A stretch of 57,801 bases of DNA from Deltaproteobacteria bacterium (GCA_002747175.1 PDTK01000034.1:1-57801); one strand, 5' to 3'. Shown: positions 34,165 through 43,720, counted from the first letter of the stretch. Notes: generated by a model not told the origin, from the sequence alone. Made by a program: numbers and translations.

Positions 34165-34962
34165 TCAAGAATGCGGCTCCATACAATCCAACACCGCCGG
34201 ACAATTCCCTGGAGCGGTTACGATCAGGTGTTCATCAATACGCTCGCCATTGAGGTGGTCATTCAAATAGAACTTGTCGCCACTGGTCTTAAAAAAACTA
34301 CCACCGGCGGCCTCCACAATCATTCGGGTGGCAGCCAGGTCCTGGAATGACTCGTTGGCGGTAATGGCGACATCAGCACGCCCCATGGCCACATAGCACA
34401 GATGGGCGCCGGTGCATCCCAAATTTCTGAGTTTACCGGGAAACCGACAGGCATAATGCTTGTGAAATCTCGAAAAAGTTAACATCAGACTCTCGTCGTC
34501 GATCACGCGATCATAAGTCATGCGAATACGCATTTCACCCCAGAAAGCATCACCACCGGCACGGGCATGAAAAAGGTCGCCGGTTGCCGGCATGAAAAAC
34601 GCTCCGAAAACGGGCCAGAAGTTTTCCAGCAGGGCCAGGGACATTCCCCAGATAGGGATCCCCGCCTGGTAGTTATCAACGCCGTCAATGGGGTCGAAGA
34701 TCCACAAATAACGCTTGTCGTCATGCGTGTAGGCCGTATCCAGGGTCTTACTGGTAAACATCCGGTGATCGGGAAAGCTGCTTTCCAGTATCTGCTGGAA
34801 TCGCCGGGCAATCTGCAATTCGGCCCGCGTTACCAGTTTTTCGTCAAACTTCGCCGGCCGTTTGCCTTTTCCAAAACTTTCCAAGGCCGTCTCTCCAGAC
34901 TTGCGGATGCTGGCAATGGCAAAATCGGACAATGCCTCGATTCCGATATGGGTCTGCGTCAT
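34165..34962 (-). CDS. Inositol-monophosphatase-like protein lacking a metal-site Glu
   Basis: 265 residues from the ATG at 34962 with GGGGGG three bases upstream. WIFDPIDGVDNYQAGIP is the D-P-I-D-G-x-x-N metal motif and SFQDLAATRMIVEAAGG the C-terminal Asp motif of the IMPase/CysQ/SuhB fold. The first motif, normally G-E-E or S-E-E, reads RMFTSKTLDTA here, so the metal-coordinating Glu is missing. Activity may be altered or lost; substrate unknown. Stands alone on the minus strand. Confidence 0.75.
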   Translation of the reverse strand: MTQTHIGIEALSDFAIASIRKSGETALESFGKGKRPAKFDEKLVTRAELQIARRFQQILESSFPDHRMFTSKTLDTAYTHDDKRYLWIFDPIDGVDNYQAGIPIWGMSLALLENFWPVFGAFFMPATGDLFHARAGGDAFWGEMRIRMTYDRVIDDESLMLTFSRFHKHYACRFPGKLRNLGCTGAHLCYVAMGRADVAITANESFQDLAATRMIVEAAGGSFFKTSGDKFYLNDHLNGERIDEHLIVTAPGNCPAVLDCMEPHS

Positions 34963-35218
34963 AGTCCCCCCCAAGTGGTTAAACGATGGTGATCCAAAAA
35001 AGATGTGAAAAGACCGCCCGTCAGGCGGCCCATCTCACCCAAACGGAAATGCTTGATTGTACCGGACAAGGATGCCTTCGACAGATTGGCCTGCCCGATG
35101 CCGTTTGCAGGAATTTGCAGTATCGGTAGGAAAATGTTCAATAGAGGCTGCGAAATTGTGGGTAAATCGAAAGCAAAGCAGGACCTTCGATCATTTCCGG
35201 AAGCAAAATGCGTATCGA

Positions 35219-35401
35219 CTATTTTTTTGACGATGAATACCCGTCTGCATACCATCCGCCGCCCTTGAGTTCAAAACTGCAGGGCGACATTATTTTTTGG
35301 GCCTTGCTTTTACACCTGGGGCATTCAATCGTTTTGGTATCCATACGAACCAGTTCTTCCGTCACATGGCCACATTTGCATTGGAATTCGTAGACCGGCA
35401 T
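35219..35401 (-). CDS. FmdB-family zinc-ribbon protein, second copy
   Basis: 60 residues. MPVYEFQCKCGHVTEELV with Cys8 and Cys10, then IECPRCKSK with Cys27 and Cys30, and a glycine-rich tail. The first zinc pair is shortened to C-x-C instead of C-x2-C. AGAAAGG precedes the ATG. It is the paralogue of the gene at 14968. Confidence 0.8.
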   Translation of the reverse strand: MPVYEFQCKCGHVTEELVRMDTKTIECPRCKSKAQKIMSPCSFELKGGGWYADGYSSSKK

Positions 35402-35424
35402 TCGTTTTTCCTTTCTGTATCGAG

Positions 35425-35451
35425 CAGCCGGTGTGACGCAATCCGGCTGCC
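35425..35451. promoter_or_regulatory. Strong hairpin upstream of the second fmdB-like gene
   Basis: A perfect 8-bp stem GCAGCCGG/CCGGCTGC with an 11-base loop, 24 bases upstream of the start codon, no T-run. In the transcript it would be a 5' leader stem-loop. Confidence 0.4.
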
Positions 35452-35544
35452 GCGGTTCGTTTAGGTTACCAAATTAGTGCCGATTGATGCGCATGTCAAG
35501 TATCAACGCCAAAGATACAAGATCTCCCGTCAGGCTTTCAGCCC

Positions 35545-35573
35545 ATCGGCGGGGCAACAGGCCCCACCGATTT
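35545..35573. terminator. Hairpin after degP
   Basis: ATCGG and GGGG pair with CCCC and CCGAT around a CAACAGG loop, 22 bases after the degP stop on the minus strand. No U-tract on that strand (it is on the plus side), so intrinsic termination is only possible. Confidence 0.35.
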
Positions 35574-35594
35574 CGTCCATACAAAGAAAACCCG

Positions 35595-37034
35595 CTATTT
35601 CCGCTCAAGCCTTACGACCAGATACCCGAAGTTTCGCCGTTTGATCAGCAGTTGCACCGGATCGTCGCTGCCGAACTTGCGTACCAGGCGGGAAAAATCG
35701 CTGCCATTTTTGACGACCGTGCGATTGATCTCTTTGATGATGTCGCCCGGACGGACATCTGCCTCCCTGGCGATACTGCCATCTTTTACATCGGTAACCA
35801 GCACCCCCGTCTCTCTGCCGTCAATACCAAAACGGCGGGCGATCTCGGAATCCAGATCGGTTACATCAATACCGAGCTCGCCGTCATCCCGGTTTCGTGT
35901 GGCGATGGTGGATACATCGTCGTCGCGCTTGGCCAGTTTGACGTTGATGATTTTGTTTTTGCCGTCCCGAACCAGGCCGATTCGGGTTTTGTGGCCGACG
36001 GGCGTGTTGGCGATTACGGCAGACAATTCCCTGCCCGTCGATACCTGCTTTCCGTCGATGGAAAGGATCACATCGTTGACCTGAATCCCCGCTTTATCGG
36101 CCGGATCGTCCTCGAACACCTGGGTCACCAGTACCCCTTTTTCCGCTTTGAGCCCATAATACGCGGCCAGTTCGGGTGTCAGGTCCTGGATCCCTACTCC
36201 CAGCCAACCGCGGGTCACCTCGCCCTTGTCCTTGAGCTGACTGATAATGCCTTTGGCCATGTTGACCGGAATGGCAAAACCGATCCCCTGTCCGCTGGCG
36301 ATAATGGCAGTATTGATACCAACTACCTCGCCGTCCATGTTCAACAGCGGGCCGCCGCTGTTGCCCGGATTGATGGAGGCGTCGGTCTGGATAAAATCGT
36401 CATACGGTCCCGATCCGATGATACGGCCCTTGGCGCTCACAATACCTGCGGTAACGGTCTGCTCCAATCCGAACGGACTGCCGATGGCGACCACCCAGGT
36501 TCCCACCTTGACTTGCTCGGAGTCTCCTAGTTCGAGGGGATCAATGTCCTTGGCGTCGTTGATTCGAATCAGGGCCAGGTCTGTTTTGGGGTCCCTGCCG
36601 ATCAACTCGGCATCAAATTCTCTGTTATCGGCCAGTATAACCTTGATTTGGTCGGCATCTTCGATGACATGATTGTTGGTAACGATATAACCGTCCTCAT
36701 CGATGAGAAATCCGGATCCCAGGCTTCGCTGTTTGAAATCACGCTGATGCCCGTTGCCCTGAAACGGGGCAAAAAAGTCATCGAAGGGATCCCGTTTTCC
36801 ACCGAACGGGCTGCCGAAAAAATGGCGAAATACCGGACTGCCCCCTTTGATGGTCTTTACCGTTCGGATATTGACCACGCCCGGCCGGGCCCTCTCGGCC
36901 AGTTCGCTGAAATTCTCCGGCGCGGAAAAAGCATACGCGTCGGCACCGATTAGCGTGCCTGTCAGGCCTACGAAAATACCCAATGCCAAAAGACAACGTC
37001 GCAGCGATCCAACAGTCAATACTGATTTGCGCAT
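35595..37034 (-). CDS. degP: Periplasmic serine protease/chaperone of the Do (DegP/HtrA) family
   Basis: 479 residues. Signal peptide to about Ala35 (GADAYA). The trypsin-like domain has His122 (TNNHVIED), Asp152 (TDLALI) and Ser226 (GNSGGPL). Two PDZ domains follow, at about 270-365 and 380-475. The loop SPVFRHFFGSPFGGKRDPF is the LA loop typical of the Do family. It degrades or refolds misfolded periplasmic proteins. Monocistronic; a stress promoter is likely but not obvious upstream. Confidence 0.92.
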   Translation of the reverse strand: MRKSVLTVGSLRRCLLALGIFVGLTGTLIGADAYAFSAPENFSELAERARPGVVNIRTVKTIKGGSPVFRHFFGSPFGGKRDPFDDFFAPFQGNGHQRDFKQRSLGSGFLIDEDGYIVTNNHVIEDADQIKVILADNREFDAELIGRDPKTDLALIRINDAKDIDPLELGDSEQVKVGTWVVAIGSPFGLEQTVTAGIVSAKGRIIGSGPYDDFIQTDASINPGNSGGPLLNMDGEVVGINTAIIASGQGIGFAIPVNMAKGIISQLKDKGEVTRGWLGVGIQDLTPELAAYYGLKAEKGVLVTQVFEDDPADKAGIQVNDVILSIDGKQVSTGRELSAVIANTPVGHKTRIGLVRDGKNKIINVKLAKRDDDVSTIATRNRDDGELGIDVTDLDSEIARRFGIDGRETGVLVTDVKDGSIAREADVRPGDIIKEINRTVVKNGSDFSRLVRKFGSDDPVQLLIKRRNFGYLVVRLERK

Positions 37035-37269
37035 GTCAAAAACCTCCTCGTGAATATCAAAACCTGTGTGAATTTCTTGACCTCAGCTTGCCCATCAATC
37101 ATCGGGACAAACGAGACAGGCCATATTGCTGTACATGAACAAGATAAGCGACAATGGTTACAACAAAGTGACAGATAGATTACCAAACGGTAATTTCTCG
37201 ACACAATGGATGGATCCGGGAAGGAACCGGGTCATGCAATCGCAATCACAGCCTGGTTTGCATCTGTTT

Positions 37270-39603
37270 TCAGGTGGATTCAGGAGGCGATGCGGTGAGT
37301 TCATCTTTGATCGCAGCAGCGATCTGTTCAAAATGATACGGTTTTTTAATATGAACACCGGCGCCCAAGCGTTGCGCTTCCAGCACATGTTCGGACTCGG
37401 AAAAACCACTGGCGATGATAGCCTTTTGACCAGGGTAAAGGGCCAGAATCTGCCGGTAGGTATCCAATCCGTCCATATCCGATTCTAAAATCATGTCCAG
37501 CACCAGGATATCTACAGGCCGATTTCGAACATAGGCAACCGCCTCCTCTCCGCTGGCAACGGAAGTGACATCGTAATCCAGACGTTTGAGCATAAATTCC
37601 GCCATATCACGCTGCTCTTTGATATCATCCACCACCAGAACCGTTTCACCCGATCCGCGATATCGGTCAATGGGAACCGTATCGTTACGGGCCTCCTCCT
37701 TTTTCCGTGTCAGGGGGAAATAAAGATCGAATACCGTCCCCTCATTCTCTAAACTATGGGCATCAATATAGCCGTTATGATCCTTGACCGTCCCCCAGAC
37801 CACGGCCATACCGAGGCCTGTACCGCTGCGTCCCATTTTTTTCCGGGTATAAAACGGTTCGAAAATTCGTTCCAGGTTCTTGGCCGGAATCCCTATACCA
37901 TTGTCGGCCACCTGAAGCCGGACATATTCACCTTCCGGAATCGTTTCGAACCCTTGTATGGGTTGATCGACATAACAATTGGAAGTGCGGATCCGGATCA
38001 GACCGCCATCGGGCATGGCTTCAGAAGCGTTGGTGACCAGGTTCATGATGGTCTTTTGCAGTTGGGTTGGTGATCCGATAATATTAAAAACCGTCGGCGA
38101 CAGATCGGTTTCGACGATCACATCGGCATGGAACGATTTGAGTTTCACCAACTCCAGGCTGTTCATATATTGCTCAACCACCTGATTGATCCCGACCACA
38201 TCGGTGACGGCCACGCCCCGCCGTGCCAGCGTCAACAAATCCTGAACGATGGCTGCGGCTTTTACACCAGACTGTTTGATGGTTTCCACGATAACACGTG
38301 TTTCGCCATCCTTGGGCATATCGAGAAGCAACAACTCGGGGTATCCCACCAGGCCTGAAAGGATATTGTTCAGATCATGGGCCACGCCGCCGGCCAATGC
38401 ACCGATGGATTCCATCTTCTGTGCACGTTGCAGCCGGGCCTCCATTTTTTTCGTTTCCGTTATATCCGTAGAGACTTGAAGTTGCACCAGACGTCCGTCT
38501 TCCCAGACAATCGCGCGTGCATAAACGATATACCAGCGTTCGTGCTCCTTGAGTTGCTGTTCCCAGAAATGTCCGTTTCCAGGTCGGCCATTTTCATCCA
38601 GCAGCAAGTCGTCCCTGCACGGAATGCAGGGCGCATGCTTTCCGAAAATGGTTTCGTGGCAGGTCTTTCCGACGAGTTCTTCGCCATATGTTTTCTTCAT
38701 GTGGCGATTGGCCAGCAAAATGGTGTCGGTTTCCATATCCGCCACATGAATATCGACATCGATACTGTCCAAAATGGTGGTCAATTGCTCATGGCTGTTG
38801 CGTAGCCGAGCCTGGGCCTCTTTGCGTTCCTGTATTTCCTTGTTAAGCTCACGATTGATACGCTTTAGTGCGGCGGTGCGTTCCTCGACCCGGCGTTCCA
38901 AACCCTGATTGATATGTTCCGTTTTACGTTTCTCTTTTTCAAGCAGGTAATTCAGATAAAAGCCTCTGCGCTGCCTGGTCTCGATCGAATAGCAGATCAG
39001 CATACCTAGGCAGTTGAGACCGATGAAATGCGTTCCGGTAATCACCTGGACCATGCTGTCGGCTTCAATCAGCCAGGCCAGCGAGGCTTCATATCCAAAT
39101 GTGACGAGAATCCCGGCAATGGAGGCAGTGATGAATCTTGCATTGATGAACGTATATCCAAAGACAACACAAAAAATCGTTCCGACACCGTAAAAATAAG
39201 ACTTCGGGGCTGGTGTAATGGCCACCATGACCACATAGGCAAAACCGGTAACAATGATATAGATTGCATTGATCGGCTGCCAGAGACGGCGGTAGGCGGC
39301 ACTATAAGAAAAAACCAAACCAAGAAAAAAAACAGGGCAGACCATGCAATAGCGAATGAACCAGAGCTGATATTTTTGTTCCGGAAAGACGTACGCGTCC
39401 AACATGCCAAAAATGCTGAAAAACAAAATTGCATAAAGATTGCATCGGCGTAAATGGTCTATAGAACTGGCAAAAGAGGTCTGGCGAAAAAGTTTTTCCA
39501 GCGAACCATGATCGCCTGTAAACGATAGTGTCAGCGGATTGAGATGCAGACGCAAATTGCCGTTGAGGCTGGCTGGTCCGACGTTTTCAAGACCATTGCT
39601 CAT
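37270..39603 (-). CDS. Hybrid sensor histidine kinase with MASE-like membrane domain, PAS and receiver
   Basis: 777 residues. About six membrane helices (55-215) form an uncharacterised sensory block. A coiled coil (EKEKRKTEHINQGLERRVEE) and a PAS domain follow (TILDSIDVDIHVADMETD, with C-H-x13-C-x2-C, possibly metal- or haem-binding). Next come HisKA (LAGGVAHDLNNILSGLVGYP), an ATPase (NLVTNASEAM, DNGIGIP, GTGLGMAVVWG) and a C-terminal receiver with phosphoacceptor Asp in DILVLDMILESDMDG. It has no adjacent regulator. The signal is unknown; the Cys cluster resembles PAS domains of deltaproteobacterial kinases. Confidence 0.85.
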   Translation of the reverse strand: MSNGLENVGPASLNGNLRLHLNPLTLSFTGDHGSLEKLFRQTSFASSIDHLRRCNLYAILFFSIFGMLDAYVFPEQKYQLWFIRYCMVCPVFFLGLVFSYSAAYRRLWQPINAIYIIVTGFAYVVMVAITPAPKSYFYGVGTIFCVVFGYTFINARFITASIAGILVTFGYEASLAWLIEADSMVQVITGTHFIGLNCLGMLICYSIETRQRRGFYLNYLLEKEKRKTEHINQGLERRVEERTAALKRINRELNKEIQERKEAQARLRNSHEQLTTILDSIDVDIHVADMETDTILLANRHMKKTYGEELVGKTCHETIFGKHAPCIPCRDDLLLDENGRPGNGHFWEQQLKEHERWYIVYARAIVWEDGRLVQLQVSTDITETKKMEARLQRAQKMESIGALAGGVAHDLNNILSGLVGYPELLLLDMPKDGETRVIVETIKQSGVKAAAIVQDLLTLARRGVAVTDVVGINQVVEQYMNSLELVKLKSFHADVIVETDLSPTVFNIIGSPTQLQKTIMNLVTNASEAMPDGGLIRIRTSNCYVDQPIQGFETIPEGEYVRLQVADNGIGIPAKNLERIFEPFYTRKKMGRSGTGLGMAVVWGTVKDHNGYIDAHSLENEGTVFDLYFPLTRKKEEARNDTVPIDRYRGSGETVLVVDDIKEQRDMAEFMLKRLDYDVTSVASGEEAVAYVRNRPVDILVLDMILESDMDGLDTYRQILALYPGQKAIIASGFSESEHVLEAQRLGAGVHIKKPYHFEQIAAAIKDELTASPPEST

Positions 39604-39706
39604 CCTCCCTCCCCCCGGGCTGTCATCGTTCTATTTGTCATCATTTTCCATGCCAGCACAAGATGAGAATTCCGTTCAGATCAAGAAATTCACCCTGACG
39701 TCGCAA

Positions 39707-41134
39707 TTACTGGGTTCCGGTTCGTATCCGCGGCAGGCGAAGGGTGAAAACGCTGCCCTTTCCCAATCGGCTGTCGGCCAAGATATCTCCACCATGAGAT
39801 CTGGCAACAGACCTTGCCAGACTCAGTCCGAGCCCGGCCCCCTCGGTAGACCGGCTCTGGTCGCATCGAAAAAACCGGTCAAAAATCCTGGGCAAATTGT
39901 CAGGATGGATGCCAACACCGGTGTCTTTAATAGAAACGTTTACGGTGCTGTCTTTAGATTTACCATCAATCGCGCTGATGTCAATCGTTCCCGGTGTCGG
40001 CGTATATTTGATGGCATTGTCCAAGAGGTTGGCGATGACCCGCTGGAGCAATTTACGATCTCCTTCAACCATCAGGCAGTCCGGCATATCACATGTGATA
40101 CGCACGCCCTGGTCCTCGGCCAGGGGGGCGAACAGGGCCGCGGCATCTCTAACGATGTCAGCGATGTCCACCGGTTCGGCGGCGATCTCATCGGTCCCCG
40201 CATCGGTTTTGGAGATCATCAGCATGGTGTCGATCATGTCCAGCAGCCGGTCACATTCTTCAATGATACTTCCGACAACGTCCAATTCGCCGGTCTTAGC
40301 GTCCGCTTCACCAAGGCCGATCTCAGCCATGCCGCGGATTCTGGCGATGGGGCTTTTCAGATCATGTGCAATATTATCTCCCATCTCGCGAATTCCGTCA
40401 ATCAGTTCTTCAATGCGGTCCAGCATCTGGTTGAAGGTGACGGCCAGCCGGTCGATCTCCTCATGGCGGGACATGATCGGCACACGCCGGCCCAGATCGG
40501 AAACGGATATCTGGCGGGCCGTGCGGGTAACCGCCTCGACACCGGAAAGTGCCCGCCTGGCCATAAACCATCCGACAAGCACTGCCGTTATCATCAGGAC
40601 GGACATGATGACGAAGAACATTTTCTTGAAAATCACGATAAAGGCCGTATCGTTTTCCATCGTATATCCAAGCTGGACAACAATCCCTTTTCCGATCACT
40701 CCGTATGCGATGCGAACCCGTTCCTGTCTGCCGGGAATGGTCAGGGTTTCGAAGGCCCGGGTGTGTCCAGCGATCAGCCGATGGACAGCATTCCGGTTAA
40801 CTCCGATGGCCTGCCAATAGGACATGTTTGAGGACGAAAATGCCACACCGCTGGCATACAACAGGCGAAAAAAGACCTTTTTCTCACCGCTTGTCTGAGA
40901 TTCGATCAATGCGGCGGCTTTGACTTCGTCCAACCCCTGGAGATTGTATATGGCTTCGAATTCTGAAAGTTTCTCGGAAAGGCGATCATCCAGTCGCTGT
41001 TTGAGCGTTGTGGTGATCAGGATATAAAAGAAAATAAAAGCCAGCCCACAGCTCAGTGTAAAAATAATTCCGTACCACAGGGTCAACCGAAAGGACAGTG
41101 TTCTGGGGAAATTAATCACCCTGGCGAAGGACAT
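39707..41134 (-). CDS. Two-component sensor histidine kinase (CusS-like)
   Basis: 475 residues. Two membrane helices (about 18-40 and 170-190) flank a periplasmic domain. HAMP follows (ARRALSGVEAVTRTARQI). HisKA contains IAHDLKSPIARIRG; the ATPase domain has NLLDNAIKYTP, DTGVGIHPDNL and GAGLGLSLARSV. It overlaps the end of the regulator gene by 23 bases. Architecture and partner match the CusS/CopS metal-stress group, but no efflux genes are adjacent, so the signal is unassigned. Confidence 0.87.
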   Translation of the reverse strand: MSFARVINFPRTLSFRLTLWYGIIFTLSCGLAFIFFYILITTTLKQRLDDRLSEKLSEFEAIYNLQGLDEVKAAALIESQTSGEKKVFFRLLYASGVAFSSSNMSYWQAIGVNRNAVHRLIAGHTRAFETLTIPGRQERVRIAYGVIGKGIVVQLGYTMENDTAFIVIFKKMFFVIMSVLMITAVLVGWFMARRALSGVEAVTRTARQISVSDLGRRVPIMSRHEEIDRLAVTFNQMLDRIEELIDGIREMGDNIAHDLKSPIARIRGMAEIGLGEADAKTGELDVVGSIIEECDRLLDMIDTMLMISKTDAGTDEIAAEPVDIADIVRDAAALFAPLAEDQGVRITCDMPDCLMVEGDRKLLQRVIANLLDNAIKYTPTPGTIDISAIDGKSKDSTVNVSIKDTGVGIHPDNLPRIFDRFFRCDQSRSTEGAGLGLSLARSVARSHGGDILADSRLGKGSVFTLRLPRIRTGTQ

Positions 41135-41789
41135 ATCCCACCCCGCGAACCGTATGGATCAATTTCTGACCGAAATCTTTGTCCACTTTTTCACGCAGTC
41201 GGCAAATTCGTGCTTCGACCACATTGGTTTGTGGGTCGAAATGGTAGTCCCAGACATGCTCCATGATCATGGTCTTCGATACCACCCGTCCGGCATTTCG
41301 CATCAGGTACTCGAGGAGCGAATATTCAAGGGGCTGCAGATCAATCTTTGTGCCATCGCGACGCACTTCACGGGTCAACATGTCGATGCTCAAACCGGCA
41401 TAAGACAAACGGGTCGGTTCGGCGGCGCCACTGGCCCGACGGATCAATGCCTGCACCCGAGCCAGCAATTCCGAAAACGCGAAAGGCTTGCCCAGATAAT
41501 CGTCACCACCCATCTGAAGCCCTTTGACCCGGTCATCGATGGCACCTTTGGCACTCAGTATGATCACCGGGGTCTGTACCGACTCCTGCCGCATACGGCC
41601 AATCAGGGTGAGACCATCTAGGCCGGGTAACATGATATCGACAATGGCCGCATCATAGGCTTCGTTCAAAGCGAGATCCAGTCCGGAAATACCGTCCGAA
41701 GCGTGGTCCACGGCAAAGCCTTCCGCCTTGAAACCTTTTCTAACGAAAGAAGCGATTTTCAGGTCGTCTTCGACAATCAACAGTCTCAT
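41112..41789 (-). CDS. OmpR/CusR-type response regulator
   Basis: 225 residues from the ATG at 41789 (GGGGATG eight bases upstream); a longer frame adds a non-homologous lead. Receiver domain: MRLLIVEDD, DAAIVDIMLPGLDG with the phospho-Asp, and KPFAFSELLARV. The C-terminal winged helix includes LTREVRRDG, LEYLMRNAGRVVSK, and VVEARICRLREKVDK. It is translated first and its end overlaps the kinase start, a coupled operon. Confidence 0.9.
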   Translation of the reverse strand: MRLLIVEDDLKIASFVRKGFKAEGFAVDHASDGISGLDLALNEAYDAAIVDIMLPGLDGLTLIGRMRQESVQTPVIILSAKGAIDDRVKGLQMGGDDYLGKPFAFSELLARVQALIRRASGAAEPTRLSYAGLSIDMLTREVRRDGTKIDLQPLEYSLLEYLMRNAGRVVSKTMIMEHVWDYHFDPQTNVVEARICRLREKVDKDFGQKLIHTVRGVGYVLRQGD

Positions 41790-41874
41790 GGGACATCCCC
41801 GCATTCTCTGGGAGTTTTTTGGGATTTTTTGTTCATGATGAAATATAATTGAGCAATGGGTATTTGGCAAGCGG

Positions 41875-42315
41875 ATGCGAACCATCGTCAATGAATGGCA
41901 GCAGGCGGCGGAAACGGAGATCCGGGAATGGATCGCGGCCAATATCGATTTCAGCGCGTACAAAAACAAGATGCCGTCCATGGGCGCCATCGTAAAACAT
42001 TTCGGATCCGCCGACGACAAAAATCAGGTCGAACAGGTATTGCGGACGTTGGCTGTCCGATTCTGGCGAATCGTACACAAAGCCAAGGAAGATGTTCACG
42101 GCATCAAATTGTACCGCTGGCAGGACAATGCCTTCCTATCCTCCGTCACGGATCAGTACCGCAGCGAGTTTGAGATCATATGCGCGGCCGGGATCGAAGC
42201 TTCCCTTTTGACCGTAGAGCACCCGGGCCTGTTGGATGGCACTATAAGGGACCCACCCGTGGTCGTTCCAGATGCTGGGATCATCCTGGTTTTTCATTCG
42301 AAATTCGATTTCTGA
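41875..42315 (+). CDS. Hypothetical protein overlapping a convergent gene
   Basis: 146 residues. The N-terminal ~100 (start MRTIVNEWQQAAETEIREWI) look like a helical soluble protein. The last ~60 residues are encoded opposite the minus-strand gene at 42136-42393 and look like its antisense (VVVPDAGIILVFHSKFDF), so the natural stop may have been lost. Divergent from the regulator gene. Not recognised. Confidence 0.4.
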   Translation: MRTIVNEWQQAAETEIREWIAANIDFSAYKNKMPSMGAIVKHFGSADDKNQVEQVLRTLAVRFWRIVHKAKEDVHGIKLYRWQDNAFLSSVTDQYRSEFEIICAAGIEASLLTVEHPGLLDGTIRDPPVVVPDAGIILVFHSKFDF

Positions 42316-42393
42316 GTCCTTCTCGCGAACGTACATGCGTACACGCTTGTTTTCCGGGAATGGATAATAGTAAATTCCCACCTTGTCTTTCAT
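42136..42393 (-). CDS. Small soluble hypothetical protein
   Basis: 85 residues from the ATG at 42393; a GTG nine bases earlier is also possible. The sequence (KVGIYYYPFPENKRVRMYVR, then VLYGQKGSFDP) has a balanced charge and aromatic pattern typical of a real folded protein. No membrane segment. It overlaps the end of the plus-strand gene by about 180 bases. Not recognised. Confidence 0.5.
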   Translation of the reverse strand: MKDKVGIYYYPFPENKRVRMYVREKDSEIEFRMKNQDDPSIWNDHGWVPYSAIQQARVLYGQKGSFDPGRAYDLKLAAVLIRDGG

Positions 42394-42543
42394 ATCAGCC
42401 ACTGTCCTTGATTCATTACGTAATAAACGCTAAGGAATAAAAATTTTATAAATTGGTTCAATTTAATTTATAAAATTTCCGTTCCAGCATCTCTGTCCAA
42501 ATCCAATAGCGTCAAAAAGGCGCCTAACCAAAAAGGGGAAAAA

Positions 42544-43503
42544 ATGCAAGCACGCAAGTTAGGTCGGACCGATATTTATCTGTCACCCGTCATCATGGGC
42601 ACCTGGCAGACCGGCAAAGCCATGTGGACCGGAATCGAAGACGCCCAGAGCGAAAAAGCCATACGGGCGGCCATGGATGCGGGGATTACGACCTTCGATA
42701 CGGCTGAAGTATACGGCAACGGCCATTCGGAAACCGTGTTGGGCCGCGCCATCGGCAAGGAACGTGAAAAGGTCACGATTTTATCCAAGGTTTTTTCCAA
42801 TCACCTGAAATACAATCAGGTGCTCACCGCTTGCCGGCGCTCATTGAAAAATCTGGGAACCGATTATCTGGACCTGTACCAGATTCACTGGCCTCCCGGA
42901 TCTTTCGGCACCAAACCGGTAGCGTTTGAGGAAACCATGAAGGCCCTGATGGAACTCAAGCAACAGGGAGCGATCCGCGCCATCGGTGTGTCCAACTTTT
43001 CATTGGACCAGTTGAAGGCGATCTCTGAAACAGGCCCCATCGATAGCCTGCAGCCGCCTTATTCACTGTTCTGGCGGCATGTGGAAACAGAGACCCTTGA
43101 ATGGTGCCATCAAAACCAGGTGACGGTCCTGGCCTATTCACCCATGGCCCAGGGAATTCTTACCGGAAAATTTGCCGCTGACCACCAATTCGACAAAGGG
43201 GATCATCGCAGTGGCCATCGCCTGTTCGATCTCGATATTTTCCCCACCGTGCAGACGGCCGTCGACCAATTGCGCCCCATTGCCAGGCAAAAAGGCATCA
43301 GCATGGCGCAACTGGCTTTGGCCTGGGTGATCGCCAGGCCGGGCGTCTGCGCCATTGCCGGTGCCCGTAATGCCGAGCAGTCCGCGGATAACGCCCGTGC
43401 CATGCAAGTCTCCTTGACCGAAACGGAAATGGAGGACCTGGATCGTATCAGCCGCCCCGTTTGTGCGCTTATTGACGATGATCCGGTGCAATGGAAATGG
43501 TAG
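42544..43503 (+). CDS. Aldo/keto reductase
   Basis: 319 residues with the AKR tetrad: Asp and Tyr in FDTAEVYGNG, Lys in TILSKVF and His in YQIHWP. The C-terminal NADPH site AIAGARNAEQSADNARAM is typical. It reduces aldehydes or ketones with NADPH; substrate unknown. GGGGAAAAA precedes the ATG. Monocistronic. Confidence 0.88.
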   Translation: MQARKLGRTDIYLSPVIMGTWQTGKAMWTGIEDAQSEKAIRAAMDAGITTFDTAEVYGNGHSETVLGRAIGKEREKVTILSKVFSNHLKYNQVLTACRRSLKNLGTDYLDLYQIHWPPGSFGTKPVAFEETMKALMELKQQGAIRAIGVSNFSLDQLKAISETGPIDSLQPPYSLFWRHVETETLEWCHQNQVTVLAYSPMAQGILTGKFAADHQFDKGDHRSGHRLFDLDIFPTVQTAVDQLRPIARQKGISMAQLALAWVIARPGVCAIAGARNAEQSADNARAMQVSLTETEMEDLDRISRPVCALIDDDPVQWKW

Positions 43504-43579
43504 CAGGATCGGCCCACGCCAAGCCTATTGCTTTTTTGAAAAAGGCGTACTAAGGAGGAGAAGCTTCATAAATTAACGC

Positions 43580-43720
43580 GTGACCATCCGGAAATGGCCA
43601 ATTTGTCCGATATCAGCGTTATACGATTTTTATTATCCTCGGAATATCAACCAGATGCCTTCGGTAATAATTTTCGTAAGCCTTGATCTTGACATAATTT
43701 GCCTATCTCTGGACAGACAC
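43580..43720 (-). repeat. MITE, ~141 bp, full copy (inverted)
   Basis: On the minus strand it runs from GTGTCTGTCCAGAGATAGGC to TTTCCGGATGGTCAC. Internal changes (for example AGATGCC for GCATATG regions) show it is older. No TA flanks. It fills most of the 43504-43892 gap; the remainder holds a 13-codon frame with a good ribosome site (43793). Confidence 0.72.

Noticed and set aside
37035..37269. Possible promoter or small RNA between degP and the hybrid kinase
   Set aside because: No convincing -35/-10 pair, sigma-54 element or hairpin-T structure could be picked out by eye.
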